From: Gemmataceae bacterium
Lineage (GTDB): Bacteria > Planctomycetota > Planctomycetia > Gemmatales > Gemmataceae
DNA length: 64,000 nt
NCBI GenBank assembly: GCA_009691845.1
Contig: SIAJ01000002.1
Coordinates: 101,090-165,089 of the forward strand
Reading direction: 5' to 3'
The notes under the pieces are model-generated. The model did not search any database. It was not told the origin of the DNA and worked only from the letters and a program-made list of their open reading frames with translations. Below, one piece after another: positions 27,627 through 37,164 of this stretch (position 1 is its first letter; each line of letters opens with the position of its first letter). Position numbers and translations under genes: made by a program.

Positions 27627-29018
27627 TTAGCTCAACACTTCCTTCACCACATTTCCGTGCACGTCAGTCAGTCGATAATCGCGCCCACCATGACGATATG
27701 TGAGCTTGGTGTGGTCGAGTCCGAGCAAGTGCAGAATCGTCGCATGGAAGTCGTGGACATGTACTGGCTTCTCGACAGCGCGCATGCCGTGCTCGTCCGT
27801 GGCTCCATGAACGATGCCACGTTTAACGCCCGCCCCGGCAAGCCAGGCGCTGAACGCCCAATTGTGGTGTTCACGGCCCTTGTTGTCTGCGGTATTATTG
27901 AACGGAGTCCGACCGAATTCCGACGTGAATACGACCAGCGTTGAATCGAACAGCCCCTGCCGTTTCAAATCCGCGATCAGTCCGGCGACCGGTTGATCCA
28001 CTTGCGGGGCGAGTCGTCCATGCTCCGCCATGTCGCCGTGCGAATCCCAGTTGCCGCTCGAGCCGGTGTGGATGAGTTCGACGAAGCGTACCCCTCGCTC
28101 GACCAGGCGTCGAGCAACCAGGCATTGCCAGCCGAAGCCGTCTGTCTGCCCTTTCTTCAGCCCGTACAGTCCAAGTGTACTCTCGGTTTCTTTCGAAAGA
28201 TCAAATGCGGCCGGCATCTCGGACTGCATGCCGAATGCCGTTTCAAAAGACTTGATCCGGGCTGACAAACGCGGATCGTCCTCGCGGCCAAGCAAATGCC
28301 TCTCGTTGAACTCCTTGAGAGCGTCAAGTTCCATCTGTTGGCGTGTCTGCGTCGGCGCGCGGCGAGCGAGATTCGCAACGGGCTCGGCTCCGGGAACGAC
28401 CCTCGTTCCTTGATGCGACCCGGGCAGGAAATCCGAGGCCCAGACTTGCGTCCCGGCATAGGGCATTTGCGGGGCAAGCACCAAAAAGGAGGGAAGATTA
28501 CGGTTCACGGTGCCCAAACCATAACTCGTCCATGACCCAATACTCGGCCGGGCGAACGCGAATGAACCGGTGTGCATTCCGAGCGTCGCGTTGAAATGAT
28601 TCGAGTGGCTCGTGTGCATCGAGCGGATGAGGGCGATGTCGTCGATGCGCTCGGCCATCTTCGGAAACAGATCGCTTACCTCGATGCCGCTCTTGCCGCG
28701 AGGGCTGAACTTCCAGCCGGGACGTTTCAGGAACAATTTCTCATACCCGGCCCGGCCCTTGGTCTCCGGATGATCGAAAATGACTTGCTTGCCATGATCG
28801 GCCGTGAGTTTCGGTTTGGGATCAAAAGAATCGACGTGCGAAAGGCCTCCACTCAGGAAGACGAAGATCACCGACTTCGCCTTGGCCGGGAAGTGCGGAG
28901 CCTTCGGAGCGAGCGGATCGCTCTCATTCGCGGCCAGGAGTTCGCCCAGGATGCCGGACATGAGCAGCGAACCCGCAACGCTGGAGCGAACGAACTCCCG
29001 TCGACTTGGCACAAACAT
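27627..29018 (-). CDS. DUF1501 secreted protein, sulfatase/alkaline-phosphatase-like fold
   Basis: This 463-aa protein has a twin-arginine-like leader (SRREFVRSSVAGSLLMSG), indicating export. Family features are SVIFVFLSGGLSHVDSFDPK near the start, LIHTGSSGNWDSHGDMAEHG and FTSEFGRTPFNN. DUF1501 proteins are very common in planctomycetes, almost always next to a DUF1549/DUF1553 protein as here (3 nt apart). The biochemical role is not established. Confidence 0.92.
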   Translation of the reverse strand: MFVPSRREFVRSSVAGSLLMSGILGELLAANESDPLAPKAPHFPAKAKSVIFVFLSGGLSHVDSFDPKPKLTADHGKQVIFDHPETKGRAGYEKLFLKRPGWKFSPRGKSGIEVSDLFPKMAERIDDIALIRSMHTSHSNHFNATLGMHTGSFAFARPSIGSWTSYGLGTVNRNLPSFLVLAPQMPYAGTQVWASDFLPGSHQGTRVVPGAEPVANLARRAPTQTRQQMELDALKEFNERHLLGREDDPRLSARIKSFETAFGMQSEMPAAFDLSKETESTLGLYGLKKGQTDGFGWQCLVARRLVERGVRFVELIHTGSSGNWDSHGDMAEHGRLAPQVDQPVAGLIADLKRQGLFDSTLVVFTSEFGRTPFNNTADNKGREHHNWAFSAWLAGAGVKRGIVHGATDEHGMRAVEKPVHVHDFHATILHLLGLDHTKLTYRHGGRDYRLTDVHGNVVKEVLS

Positions 29019-29021
29019 CGA

Positions 29022-32006
29022 TCACTCCACGTGCAGGAATTCGTTGCTCGAAATTAGCACTCGAACCAGTGCGGCCCACCCGGCTTTTTCGGCGGTAGCC
29101 GGATTTTCCGCAAGTGTCGCGACGTAGCGATTCCGGAATGCCTCTGCCTTCACGCGGTCTGTTTCGACCGGAAGTCGCTGAAACAGGATGCGGAACAACT
29201 CTTCGAGTCGGGCCGTGTTGTCCGGAACGAGCAGCAGGCGATCGGTCAGCCAATCCGCCTGACGATGAACGAACGGATCGTTCATGAAATACAGAGCTTG
29301 CGTGGGGACAGTGGTCGTTTGTCGGACGGCCGTGCTCGCGTTCGGGTCGGCCCCATCGAATAGGCCGAGGAATGGATGCCGGCGATTGCGAAGCGTGACG
29401 AGGTAAACGCTCCGTTTGTCGGAATCGTAGAAAGTGCTAAAAGGCACGTGCTGCGAAAAGTTCCAGTTGCTCTCGGCGGGGAACGGATGCGGGCCGCCTG
29501 GCACACGATCCAGTTTGCCGCCGGAGACGAGGATGCTATCGCGAAGTTCCTCTGCACTGAGCCGACGTCGATCGAATCGCCAGTAGAGAGTATTGTTCGC
29601 GTCGCGCTGGATCGCTTCGGCTCGTGCTTGGCCAGCCTGTTGATACGTGGCCGAGAGGACGATACGACGGTGCATTTTCTTGATCGACCAGCCGTCTTCG
29701 ACAAACTGAGCGGCCAGTCGATCGAGCAATTCGGGATGCGTTGGCGGTTGTCCACGTGTGCCAAAATCATTCGGCGTCGGCACCAGGCCCTTGCCAAAAT
29801 GGTGCTGCCAGATGCGATTGACCATCACGCGGGCGGTCAGTCCGTTCGCGGGGTCGATTAGCCACTCCGCCAGTTGTAGTCGGCCGCTGCCGGTTCCGGT
29901 CGGCACCGGCTTGCCTCCGAGGAGCGTTAGCCAGCGACGAGGCACTTCCGGGCCAAGTTTTTCCGGATCACCACGCAAGTGAATGCGGGCGTTCTCGGTC
30001 TTGCCATCGGTGACGGCGTAGGCCATGTCCGCCCGAGGAGCGTTGGCGAGCATCTCCGCTCGCTGTGCCATCAGCTTCGCGTGTGCCGCCCCCAGGAAGG
30101 CCAGTTCCTTCGCCTCGGCCGTCAGGTCGATCGCCAGATGCTCGAGAACCCAGCCGACGCCGTCCGGCCCACCTGGATGAGCATCTGCAACCCGGCCAGT
30201 GATTCGCACCTTGCCTTCGATGGGGCTAACCCATGCGAGTGCGACCGGTCCGTTGGGTGCCGGATGAACGAACAACGACCGGGCCGGCAGCGTGGTCCAA
30301 GCCGCGATTGGCTTGTCCGAGGCGTTGACAAGGATTGAAGGCGTGTCGCCGTTCCGCCAAACGTTCAGGCCTGTTTTTCCCGAAGAATCCCGGAGCTTTT
30401 CGGGAAGTAATTTCAGATGCTCCCGGCCATCGAGGAACCACCATACACGCGCGTTGCCGTGCTTGTCCCCGTGCGGATTGCCTGCAAGAAAATCGTCGAT
30501 CACATCCTTCGTTAGATCCCAGCGGCGTTTCTTGCCATCGAGTTCCTCGATTTGCCATTCGACGAGAGTGCTGTCGGCACCGTGATTGCTCAACGGCAGT
30601 ATCGATAGCTGAATCGTCTGCCCCGGCTTGACGTCAATCGGGTCGAGCGGCCTCCCCGTCGAAGACTCGATACTTTGTTGGCCGCCATCCTTGATCTCGC
30701 CCTTCGCGATTGTCTTGCGTGCCTTTGCGACTAAAGTTCCTGTCGTTTTCGACCGTGTGGACATCGCATCGACCGCTCGCTTCAACTCAGCCTCGAGGCC
30801 CGCGAGTTTTTTCTGATGTGGCTCAACGCTCCGGGCCCACTCCGCAGGGGGCATGAGCGGCACCAGATCGCGTGACGGTTGCTTGAACTCGCAGCCGGGG
30901 AACGGGAACCGGGTGCTCTGCAAGATACCGTACAACGCGTAATAATCACTTGAGGTAAACGGATCGTACTTGTGGTCGTGGCAGCGAGCACAGGCGATTG
31001 ATTGGCCGAGGAACGCTCGGCCAATCGTGTCGATCGTGTCCTCGAAAGTCAGGTGCATGTCCTTGTCGGTATCGTGGCCGAACCGGCGAGCGATCGCGAG
31101 GAAGCCGGTCGCCACCACGCGGGACGAATAAAGTTCGGGCGGTCCTTTGGTCGCGAGCAAATCCCCAGCGAGTTGCTCGCGAACGAACTCGTCGTACGGC
31201 TGATCGCGATTGAAGGCGTCGATCACCCAGTTGCGGTAGCGCCAGGCGTGCGGGGCGGGATGATCGCTGTTCTCGCCGGCTGTGTCCGCATAACGCACCA
31301 GATCGAGCCAATGTCGGCCCCAGCGTTCCCCGTAGGCTGGTGAAGCGAGTAACCGTTCGACCGTGTTCGCGAAAGCGTTTGGCGATTGATCGTTGATGAA
31401 CGCATCAGCTTCCTGCGGTGTCGGCGGCAAGCCGGTGAGGTCGTAGGTAATGCGTCGCAAAAGTGTTCGCTTGTCGGCCAGGCGAGAAGGACTCAGGCTT
31501 TGAGCATCGAGTTTCGCCAGGATGAAACGGTCGATCTCGTTATTGGCCCAGGAAGTGTCGCGAACGCTCGGTGCCGCGGTGACTCGGACCGGTTGATACG
31601 CCCACCAGCGGCGATGCTCGTCGGTCATGTTGTGCGAAGCGGCCACGCCACTCGTTCCGCCACTCGCGGCTGGAAAAGGGAGCCCGCGTGACACCCATTC
31701 TTTCACTCGGGTGATGTCGGCTTCGGGCAATTTCTCCTTCGGCATCCGCAGTTCGCCGCGATGCTCGATGGCCGCGATCATCAGGCTTTCGGCAGGCTTG
31801 CCGCTGATCGCCGCGGGTCCGCTATCACCACCTTTGAGAATCGCCTCACGAGAATCGAGCCGCAAGCCGCCGGAGACTTTCGCCGAGCTGTGACACTTGA
31901 AGCAGCGATCGATGAGCAGGGGACGAACGTGCTTCTCAAATCCCTCGTCGCCCATTGCGGGAATACCAGCGAGGATCACGATCCATGGTATCGAGCGAAA
32001 TCTCAC
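29022..32006 (-). CDS. Heme-c plus DUF1549/DUF1553 secreted protein
   Basis: This 994-aa protein has the planctomycete c-type cytochrome domain at the N-terminus (CFKCH near residue 35, and ELRMPKEKLP for a distal Met). DUF1549 follows (about 145-350, ending around SIACARCHDHKYDPFT, a second CxxCH), then a middle region, then DUF1553 (about 690-940, NRIWQHHFGKGLVPTPNDFG). A signal-like N-terminus (IPWIVILAGIPAMGD) implies export; the start is GTG. It is the upstream gene of a two-gene unit with DUF1501. The function is unproven; polysaccharide breakdown or extracytoplasmic redox has been proposed. Confidence 0.93.
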   Translation of the reverse strand: MRFRSIPWIVILAGIPAMGDEGFEKHVRPLLIDRCFKCHSSAKVSGGLRLDSREAILKGGDSGPAAISGKPAESLMIAAIEHRGELRMPKEKLPEADITRVKEWVSRGLPFPAASGGTSGVAASHNMTDEHRRWWAYQPVRVTAAPSVRDTSWANNEIDRFILAKLDAQSLSPSRLADKRTLLRRITYDLTGLPPTPQEADAFINDQSPNAFANTVERLLASPAYGERWGRHWLDLVRYADTAGENSDHPAPHAWRYRNWVIDAFNRDQPYDEFVREQLAGDLLATKGPPELYSSRVVATGFLAIARRFGHDTDKDMHLTFEDTIDTIGRAFLGQSIACARCHDHKYDPFTSSDYYALYGILQSTRFPFPGCEFKQPSRDLVPLMPPAEWARSVEPHQKKLAGLEAELKRAVDAMSTRSKTTGTLVAKARKTIAKGEIKDGGQQSIESSTGRPLDPIDVKPGQTIQLSILPLSNHGADSTLVEWQIEELDGKKRRWDLTKDVIDDFLAGNPHGDKHGNARVWWFLDGREHLKLLPEKLRDSSGKTGLNVWRNGDTPSILVNASDKPIAAWTTLPARSLFVHPAPNGPVALAWVSPIEGKVRITGRVADAHPGGPDGVGWVLEHLAIDLTAEAKELAFLGAAHAKLMAQRAEMLANAPRADMAYAVTDGKTENARIHLRGDPEKLGPEVPRRWLTLLGGKPVPTGTGSGRLQLAEWLIDPANGLTARVMVNRIWQHHFGKGLVPTPNDFGTRGQPPTHPELLDRLAAQFVEDGWSIKKMHRRIVLSATYQQAGQARAEAIQRDANNTLYWRFDRRRLSAEELRDSILVSGGKLDRVPGGPHPFPAESNWNFSQHVPFSTFYDSDKRSVYLVTLRNRRHPFLGLFDGADPNASTAVRQTTTVPTQALYFMNDPFVHRQADWLTDRLLLVPDNTARLEELFRILFQRLPVETDRVKAEAFRNRYVATLAENPATAEKAGWAALVRVLISSNEFLHVE

Positions 32007-32088
32007 AAGCAGTTCTCCACGAAGCTAATGGAAGTATTGTGACCGTTCTGCGAGTTGATGACAATGGAGAACGGTCGCGGGTCGCGAG

Positions 32089-32688
32089 TCAGCTGGGCCG
32101 TCCGCGTCCCTCAATGACTCCCGCTTCCGTGATGATTTTGTCCATGAAAATGTCGTGCCCGGCCGTCGGAAGCTCCGAGAAGAACTGGCATTCGAAGGCC
32201 AAGGCCACGAGCGGCGTGTCGGATCGTGCGTGTTCGAGCAGCTTGTCGTAGTAGCCCTTGCCGTGGCCCATGCGGGCTCCGCGTCGATCGAACGCAACGC
32301 CTGGCACCATGACGATGTCGAGCTCCTCGACCCCACATTGTTTTTCTGGCAACGCACGCAACTCGGTCCTCGGTTCCAGAATCTTGTACATGCCGACGGC
32401 CAGTTCGCTCATGTCCTTCAGGCGGAACAGTTCGAGTTGCCCCTTGTCGTTGCACCAAGGAACGATGATCGTCTTGCCCGATTCCAAAGCGGTCGGGAGG
32501 GAGTGCCGAGTTCGCACCTCGGAACGCACGTCGATGTAGAACATCACCGTCTTGGCGGCCGCGTATGCGGGCAACCCCATGAAGCGATCGCAGATGGTGC
32601 GGCTCAGTTCGTCCTTGTTTTCCTGGGCATTCCGGTTCGCATGAGCTTGGTCGCGGAGGGCCTTCTTGCGTTCAAAGATGTCTGTCAT
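32089..32688 (-). CDS. 5-formyltetrahydrofolate cyclo-ligase
   Basis: This enzyme converts 5-formyl-THF to 5,10-methenyl-THF with ATP. The 199-aa protein has the conserved C-terminal block VPGVAFDRRGARMGHGKGYY, which binds ATP and folate, and a typical N-terminal basic helix. The length is normal. It lies 82 nt upstream of the heme-c protein on the same strand. A palindromic repeat lies just upstream of its start. Confidence 0.93.
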   Translation of the reverse strand: MTDIFERKKALRDQAHANRNAQENKDELSRTICDRFMGLPAYAAAKTVMFYIDVRSEVRTRHSLPTALESGKTIIVPWCNDKGQLELFRLKDMSELAVGMYKILEPRTELRALPEKQCGVEELDIVMVPGVAFDRRGARMGHGKGYYDKLLEHARSDTPLVALAFECQFFSELPTAGHDIFMDKIITEAGVIEGRGRPS

Positions 32689-32699
32689 GGATGTTCAAT

Positions 32700-32760
32700 A
32701 GTAGTAGGCACACCCGGGTGCCGTGGGTACAAAACGGCACACGAAGTGTGCCCACTACTT
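32700..32760. repeat. Full-length nested palindromic element (AGTAG-GGCACAC family)
   Basis: Outer arms 32700-32713 and 32746-32759 match at 13 of 14 positions. Between them a second pair, GTGCCGT and ACGGCAC, can form. The right part (32734-32760) recurs inside the Pfa3-like gene at 10725-10751. It lies between the cyclo-ligase start and the MFS gene stop. Confidence 0.8.
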
Positions 32761-32761
32761 T

Positions 32762-34054
32762 TTACGAGTTTGCTTGCTTCGGTCGAGACGCATTACTGTC
32801 CGGCTTCAATGGCAACCAGAGCAACATGCCGATCGAGTACGATCCGCCAACCAGTAGCACAATCGCCGGCCAGCCGAACCAATCGACCCACTCGGGAGCA
32901 ACCTGCGAGAAGAGTGCCGCACCAAAGTTTCCGAACATGTTCATAGCACCGAACACTGCAGCAAGATTTCTTCCTCCCAGGTCCATCGCCACGCTGTAGG
33001 CACTGGAGTTCCCGCCAGCGGCCAGCATCGCACCCGCGACAAGAAAAACAACCGCGACCGAAGTGCCGAAATTGTGGAGGAGAAATGTCAGCAGGAAACA
33101 GATGACCCCGAGAAATGTCGAGCCAATCGCGGTCCCACAACGGCTGATGCGTTTGCTCCCGGTTCGGTGGAATAGCCAATCTGCCACGATTCCGCCGCCG
33201 ATGCTGCCGATCATGAAGCCGAAAATGGGAAGGCTCGTCAATTCGCCGGCTGACTCCTTTTCGAGGCCATGAGCCTTCATCAAATACTTGGGACACCAGG
33301 AAAACCAGAATGAACTGGCCCCGGCCCGAAAGAACTGTTGAGCGCACAGAAGGATGACGGGCAGGCTCGTGAGGGCAACCAGCCATTCGCCTCGCGGTTG
33401 CGAGACTTTCGACGCTGGCTGCTCGAGCAACCGGCGCTCCGCCTCGTTCGTCGAACCATGCTGGTCGGGGCGGTCGCGATACCAGGCAAAAAACCACGCA
33501 CTCCAGATCAGGCCCGGAATCGCGTAGATGAGAAAAATCCAGGGCCAAGAGACGACGCCCATCAGTCGTGCGGTCATGAATGCGCCAAGGGCACCGCCGA
33601 GCGACATGCAGGCCTGCAACATACCGGCCGCGGACGCCCGGAACTTCAAGGGAATCCAGACCGACATCGCCCGTGTGGAAGCCGGGAATAGCCCGGCCTG
33701 CGCGATGCCCATCAGCGTGCGAGCCAACAGCAAGATCGCGAAGCCCGTCGCCGCGTCCGTCAATAGCTTGCCGGCACTGATCGCAATGGTGATCGCCCCG
33801 AGCAAGCCGAACGCGAACAGCGATCGTCGAGCCCCGATGCGATCGACCAGGAGCCCGGCCGGTATCTGGAACAGAGCGTACGACCAGAAGAAGAGCGCGA
33901 ATGCCCAACCCAAGGCGCGTTCCGAAACATCGAGATCTTCCTGAACGGTGCTTCCCACTACTCCCAGACAACCACGATGGATGTACGCCAGCCCCGCCGC
34001 AAGGCAAAGCCCGAAGAGCACGACATAGCGAACGCGAGTGGGTTGAGAATTCAA
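32762..34054 (-). CDS. MFS transporter, anion:cation symporter-like
   Basis: This is a polytopic inner-membrane protein of about 430 aa with around 12 hydrophobic helices. The segments VDRIGARRSLFAFGLLGAIT and LARTLMGIAQAGLFPASTRA are typical of the ACS family (sugar acids, hexuronates, phthalate). TTG 34054 is chosen because GGAG lies upstream and the first transmembrane region follows soon; the frame extends to 34150 but that part looks non-coding. It is divergent from a large secreted glycosidase-like gene 110 nt away, so import of the released sugar is a plausible link. Confidence 0.87.
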   Translation of the reverse strand: MNSQPTRVRYVVLFGLCLAAGLAYIHRGCLGVVGSTVQEDLDVSERALGWAFALFFWSYALFQIPAGLLVDRIGARRSLFAFGLLGAITIAISAGKLLTDAATGFAILLLARTLMGIAQAGLFPASTRAMSVWIPLKFRASAAGMLQACMSLGGALGAFMTARLMGVVSWPWIFLIYAIPGLIWSAWFFAWYRDRPDQHGSTNEAERRLLEQPASKVSQPRGEWLVALTSLPVILLCAQQFFRAGASSFWFSWCPKYLMKAHGLEKESAGELTSLPIFGFMIGSIGGGIVADWLFHRTGSKRISRCGTAIGSTFLGVICFLLTFLLHNFGTSVAVVFLVAGAMLAAGGNSSAYSVAMDLGGRNLAAVFGAMNMFGNFGAALFSQVAPEWVDWFGWPAIVLLVGGSYSIGMLLWLPLKPDSNASRPKQANS

Positions 34055-34164
34055 GAAATCTCCGGGGAGTGAAACGTTGAGTCGGCATTGTGCGGTTTGT
34101 AGAATCGACTCGCAAGCAAAATGTTGTGAACTCACCCGCCTTGAGTCCATTTTCAGGATGACAC

Positions 34165-37119
34165 ATGAAGTCTCTCCCGCTACTTCTGCTCCTCATGTTT
34201 GGCTCTGCTTTGCGAGCCGAGATTATCGTCGCGGAGGGTGAGAAGTTCACTCCCAAGGACGACAAGGGCTGGAAGATCACCCATCAGCAAGACACTTACG
34301 GCAGCCACACGTATGGCGGCATGTGGATGTCGCAGGGGGCCAGCCTGGGAGCGCCGGCCTTAAGCGTTGGCTCGGTTGCGACTCAAGCCATCACGGTTTC
34401 CGCGGCCGGAAAATACCGCGTCTGGAGCAAGTACCAGGCACCTCCTTACTTCAACTACCTGCACAAGTTGGAGGTCGTTCAGGGTGGCAAGGCCGTCTTC
34501 ACACACGTTTATGGGAAGAAAGGCACCGATCGCCTGTGGAGTTTCAGCGGCGTCAGCGATGAACTCTGGTGGCCCTGGGGCGTCGATCACGATTGTGCTG
34601 AGGCCCCGAAGACGCTGGTTGATCTCGCGGCCGGTCCGGCTGAATTGCGGCTCACGACTGTAGAGAACCCGAAGCCGGCTGGAGATCGCTTCATCGACTT
34701 CGTCGTGCTGACAACGAACGTCGAAGATACCTACAAAAACTTCAAACCGTACCAAGTCGGTTCGCCGTTCGCGAACGAGGCCATCGCAGCCACCAAGCTT
34801 TTCGTGCGTTTCAAAAACGCCGGAGATAAGCCAGCTCAACTGACCATATCGCGGAGCGGTCACTTTCAGCCGCAGTATGGAGGGGCAACAACGAAAATTC
34901 CGGTAGCTCCCGTGGCGGCTGGTCAGTGGTCGGCATGGCAAAACATCGGCCCGTTTTGCCAACTCGTTCACGACGAGGGGCTCGTTCTTTCGTTAGGTGC
35001 CGGCAAGGAATTTTCTGTCCAGTTCGCCCGCGATGAGGCCGGCAACGAGATTGTCGGCGACTTTACGATTGCCGACGGCGAATGGGCGGTTGTGCCCATC
35101 GAGATCACTTGGAAGAAAGATGCAGTGGTTAAACCGGCAAAGATGCTGGCAGGCGAGATCACCGCGGCCAGCAAGACGTGGAAGAAGGCCAACGGGGGCA
35201 AGAAGCCGAAGGAGATCTTGTTCTACGGTGCATTCTCCGGTCAGGAAGCCTGGGTGACCGATCTCAAGGATGCGATTGGCTACAACACGCTCCTTCCTGA
35301 CAAATACGAGCATGTCGCAAGAGATGGACTGTTCGCTCATGCTGGAAGCGCCGACGGCATCAAAGCTTTTGCAAAGACCCTGAAAGACAAGGAGAAGTTT
35401 CGCGTCCTGTCATTCGGCGACGAGATCGGGCTTGGCAAAATCAATTACGCGGACCCGAAAAACGTGGCCAAGTTCCGCGATTGGCTGAAGGCGCGCAAGG
35501 TCACGAAAGCCGAGTTGGGCGGGGTTGAACCGGCCGCCGCCACGCTGGCGGACGCAGGCAATTCCCACCTGGTGTGGTACTCGAACCTGTTCAACGAGGA
35601 AGAACGTTTTGCGGACTTCCGTTCGCTAACGGAACTCGCAAAGAAAGAGATCGGGCCGAATGTTCTAACGGGTGCAAATTATTCGCCCCATCATCTCGCG
35701 TTGTATTACGGGCCCATCTATCAATGGGTGGACATCTTCAAGCATCAGGGCATGTCGATGTTCTGGGCGGAGGATTACATCTTCAGCGTGCCCGAGGTGC
35801 CACAAATTATTTCCTGGCAATTTGCCCAGGTGCGTTGTGCCGTGAAGTATCACAACCAGCCGATCCACTACTACATCATGCCACATGCACCGGGACAGGA
35901 ACCGGGCTATTTGCGGCGAAACACGCTGCTTGCCGTCGGCAACGGCTCGAAGCACATCGACAACTTCTGGGTCGCTCCGCCGGAGCGATTTACCGAGAAT
36001 TACGTTTCGTGGAGCTATCCCGAAACGCATCGCACGCTGCACGATGCGATCTTCGATACGGCCGAGGCAGAACCGTTCCTGAAAGGCGGCAAGGTTCGCC
36101 CCGCTCGTGTCGCCGTCGTCACCGGCAAGGCCACCGACTTCAACGAATCGCGATTGATGATCGATAAGGCGAAAGACGTCTTCGCCAAGGACTGCAAGAA
36201 CGCACCTGACAAGTTGAATCAGATCATCTGCCGGAAGGACCAGCAGATGCTGTATCTCGCGCTCAAGAACGCACAGCATACCGTGGACACAATTACCGAA
36301 GACGACATTACGGAACTCGACATTCTGAAGAACTACGACGTGGTCTACTTCGCCGGCGAGTGGATTGATCATCGGGCGATTCCCAAGCTCGAAGCCTGGG
36401 TGAACGCGGGCGGCGTGCTCTATGCCACGGCCGGCTGCGGGCACTTGAACGAATTCAACGAACCCGAACCGGCCATGTTGAACTTACTCGGCCTCAAGAG
36501 CATCACGACCGAAAAGAACGTGGCCATCATTCGCACGCTGCTCGAGTTGCCGTTGCTGCCGGTAATCGACACGTTGACCGTCGCTGGTAAGCCAGTCGGT
36601 GCAATTGGCATGAAGCAAATTCTTGTACCTGACACGGCCAAGGCGATTGGCACCTGGAGCACCGGCCAGGCGGGGGCGACCGTCCGCGAGTTAGGCAAAG
36701 GCAAAATTTTCGCGGTCGGCACGCTCGCGGGAAACACGTGGATGAAGACGGGCACAAAGCCGATTCCGTATGCCCGTGGCGGCCGGCACTGCCTGTACAA
36801 TCCCTCGGGCTTCGATGCTGCGACGACCACCCTGGTGTGCCTGGGTGTTGACGCACGCATGCCGGATCGGGCAGTCCAATGTTCGGCTGACGGTATCGAG
36901 GCAAGCGTGATGGACAGCCCGAATGGTGTGATCCTGACGCTGACGAACTGGAACGACAAGCCATCCAAAGGCGTCGAAGTTAAGGTCCGTATTCCATTCG
37001 CCCCGAAGAGCGTCCGTAGCGTGCGAGGACAGAAGAACATCGAATCGAAATATGCGGGTGGAAGTCTAACTTTCACGATCGACTTGGCGGATGCGGATTT
37101 TGTGTTGATTGCGAAATGA
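34165..37119 (+). CDS. Large secreted glycoside-hydrolase-like protein (GH42-like layout)
   Basis: This 984-aa protein has a clear signal peptide (MKSLPLLLLLMFGSALRA). After N-terminal beta-rich domains (about 20-330) comes a probable TIM barrel (about 340-630). Candidate acids are Glu420 in FGDEIGL and Glu536 in FWAEDYIF, placed like acid/base and nucleophile in clan-A glycosidases. Then comes an alpha/beta domain (about 650-870, DVVYFAGEWIDH and VNAGGVLYATAGCGH) like the trimerisation domain of GH42 beta-galactosidases, and a beta C-terminus. Family and substrate are not certain from reading alone. Divergent from the MFS transporter. Confidence 0.6.
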   Translation: MKSLPLLLLLMFGSALRAEIIVAEGEKFTPKDDKGWKITHQQDTYGSHTYGGMWMSQGASLGAPALSVGSVATQAITVSAAGKYRVWSKYQAPPYFNYLHKLEVVQGGKAVFTHVYGKKGTDRLWSFSGVSDELWWPWGVDHDCAEAPKTLVDLAAGPAELRLTTVENPKPAGDRFIDFVVLTTNVEDTYKNFKPYQVGSPFANEAIAATKLFVRFKNAGDKPAQLTISRSGHFQPQYGGATTKIPVAPVAAGQWSAWQNIGPFCQLVHDEGLVLSLGAGKEFSVQFARDEAGNEIVGDFTIADGEWAVVPIEITWKKDAVVKPAKMLAGEITAASKTWKKANGGKKPKEILFYGAFSGQEAWVTDLKDAIGYNTLLPDKYEHVARDGLFAHAGSADGIKAFAKTLKDKEKFRVLSFGDEIGLGKINYADPKNVAKFRDWLKARKVTKAELGGVEPAAATLADAGNSHLVWYSNLFNEEERFADFRSLTELAKKEIGPNVLTGANYSPHHLALYYGPIYQWVDIFKHQGMSMFWAEDYIFSVPEVPQIISWQFAQVRCAVKYHNQPIHYYIMPHAPGQEPGYLRRNTLLAVGNGSKHIDNFWVAPPERFTENYVSWSYPETHRTLHDAIFDTAEAEPFLKGGKVRPARVAVVTGKATDFNESRLMIDKAKDVFAKDCKNAPDKLNQIICRKDQQMLYLALKNAQHTVDTITEDDITELDILKNYDVVYFAGEWIDHRAIPKLEAWVNAGGVLYATAGCGHLNEFNEPEPAMLNLLGLKSITTEKNVAIIRTLLELPLLPVIDTLTVAGKPVGAIGMKQILVPDTAKAIGTWSTGQAGATVRELGKGKIFAVGTLAGNTWMKTGTKPIPYARGGRHCLYNPSGFDAATTTLVCLGVDARMPDRAVQCSADGIEASVMDSPNGVILTLTNWNDKPSKGVEVKVRIPFAPKSVRSVRGQKNIESKYAGGSLTFTIDLADADFVLIAK

Positions 37120-37164
37120 GTTCTTACTCCCCCCTCTCCGAAACGGAGAGTGGCAGAGATTTCC

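Noticed and set aside
29022..32006. Idea that the heme-c/DUF1549/DUF1553 and DUF1501 pair is a novel system
   Set aside because: The pair is very common in planctomycete genomes, so it is noteworthy but not new.
32793..34280. 495-codon - strand frame in another phase over the MFS gene
   Set aside because: The hydrophobic helices and MFS motifs are in the other phase; this one is Arg/Pro-rich noise.
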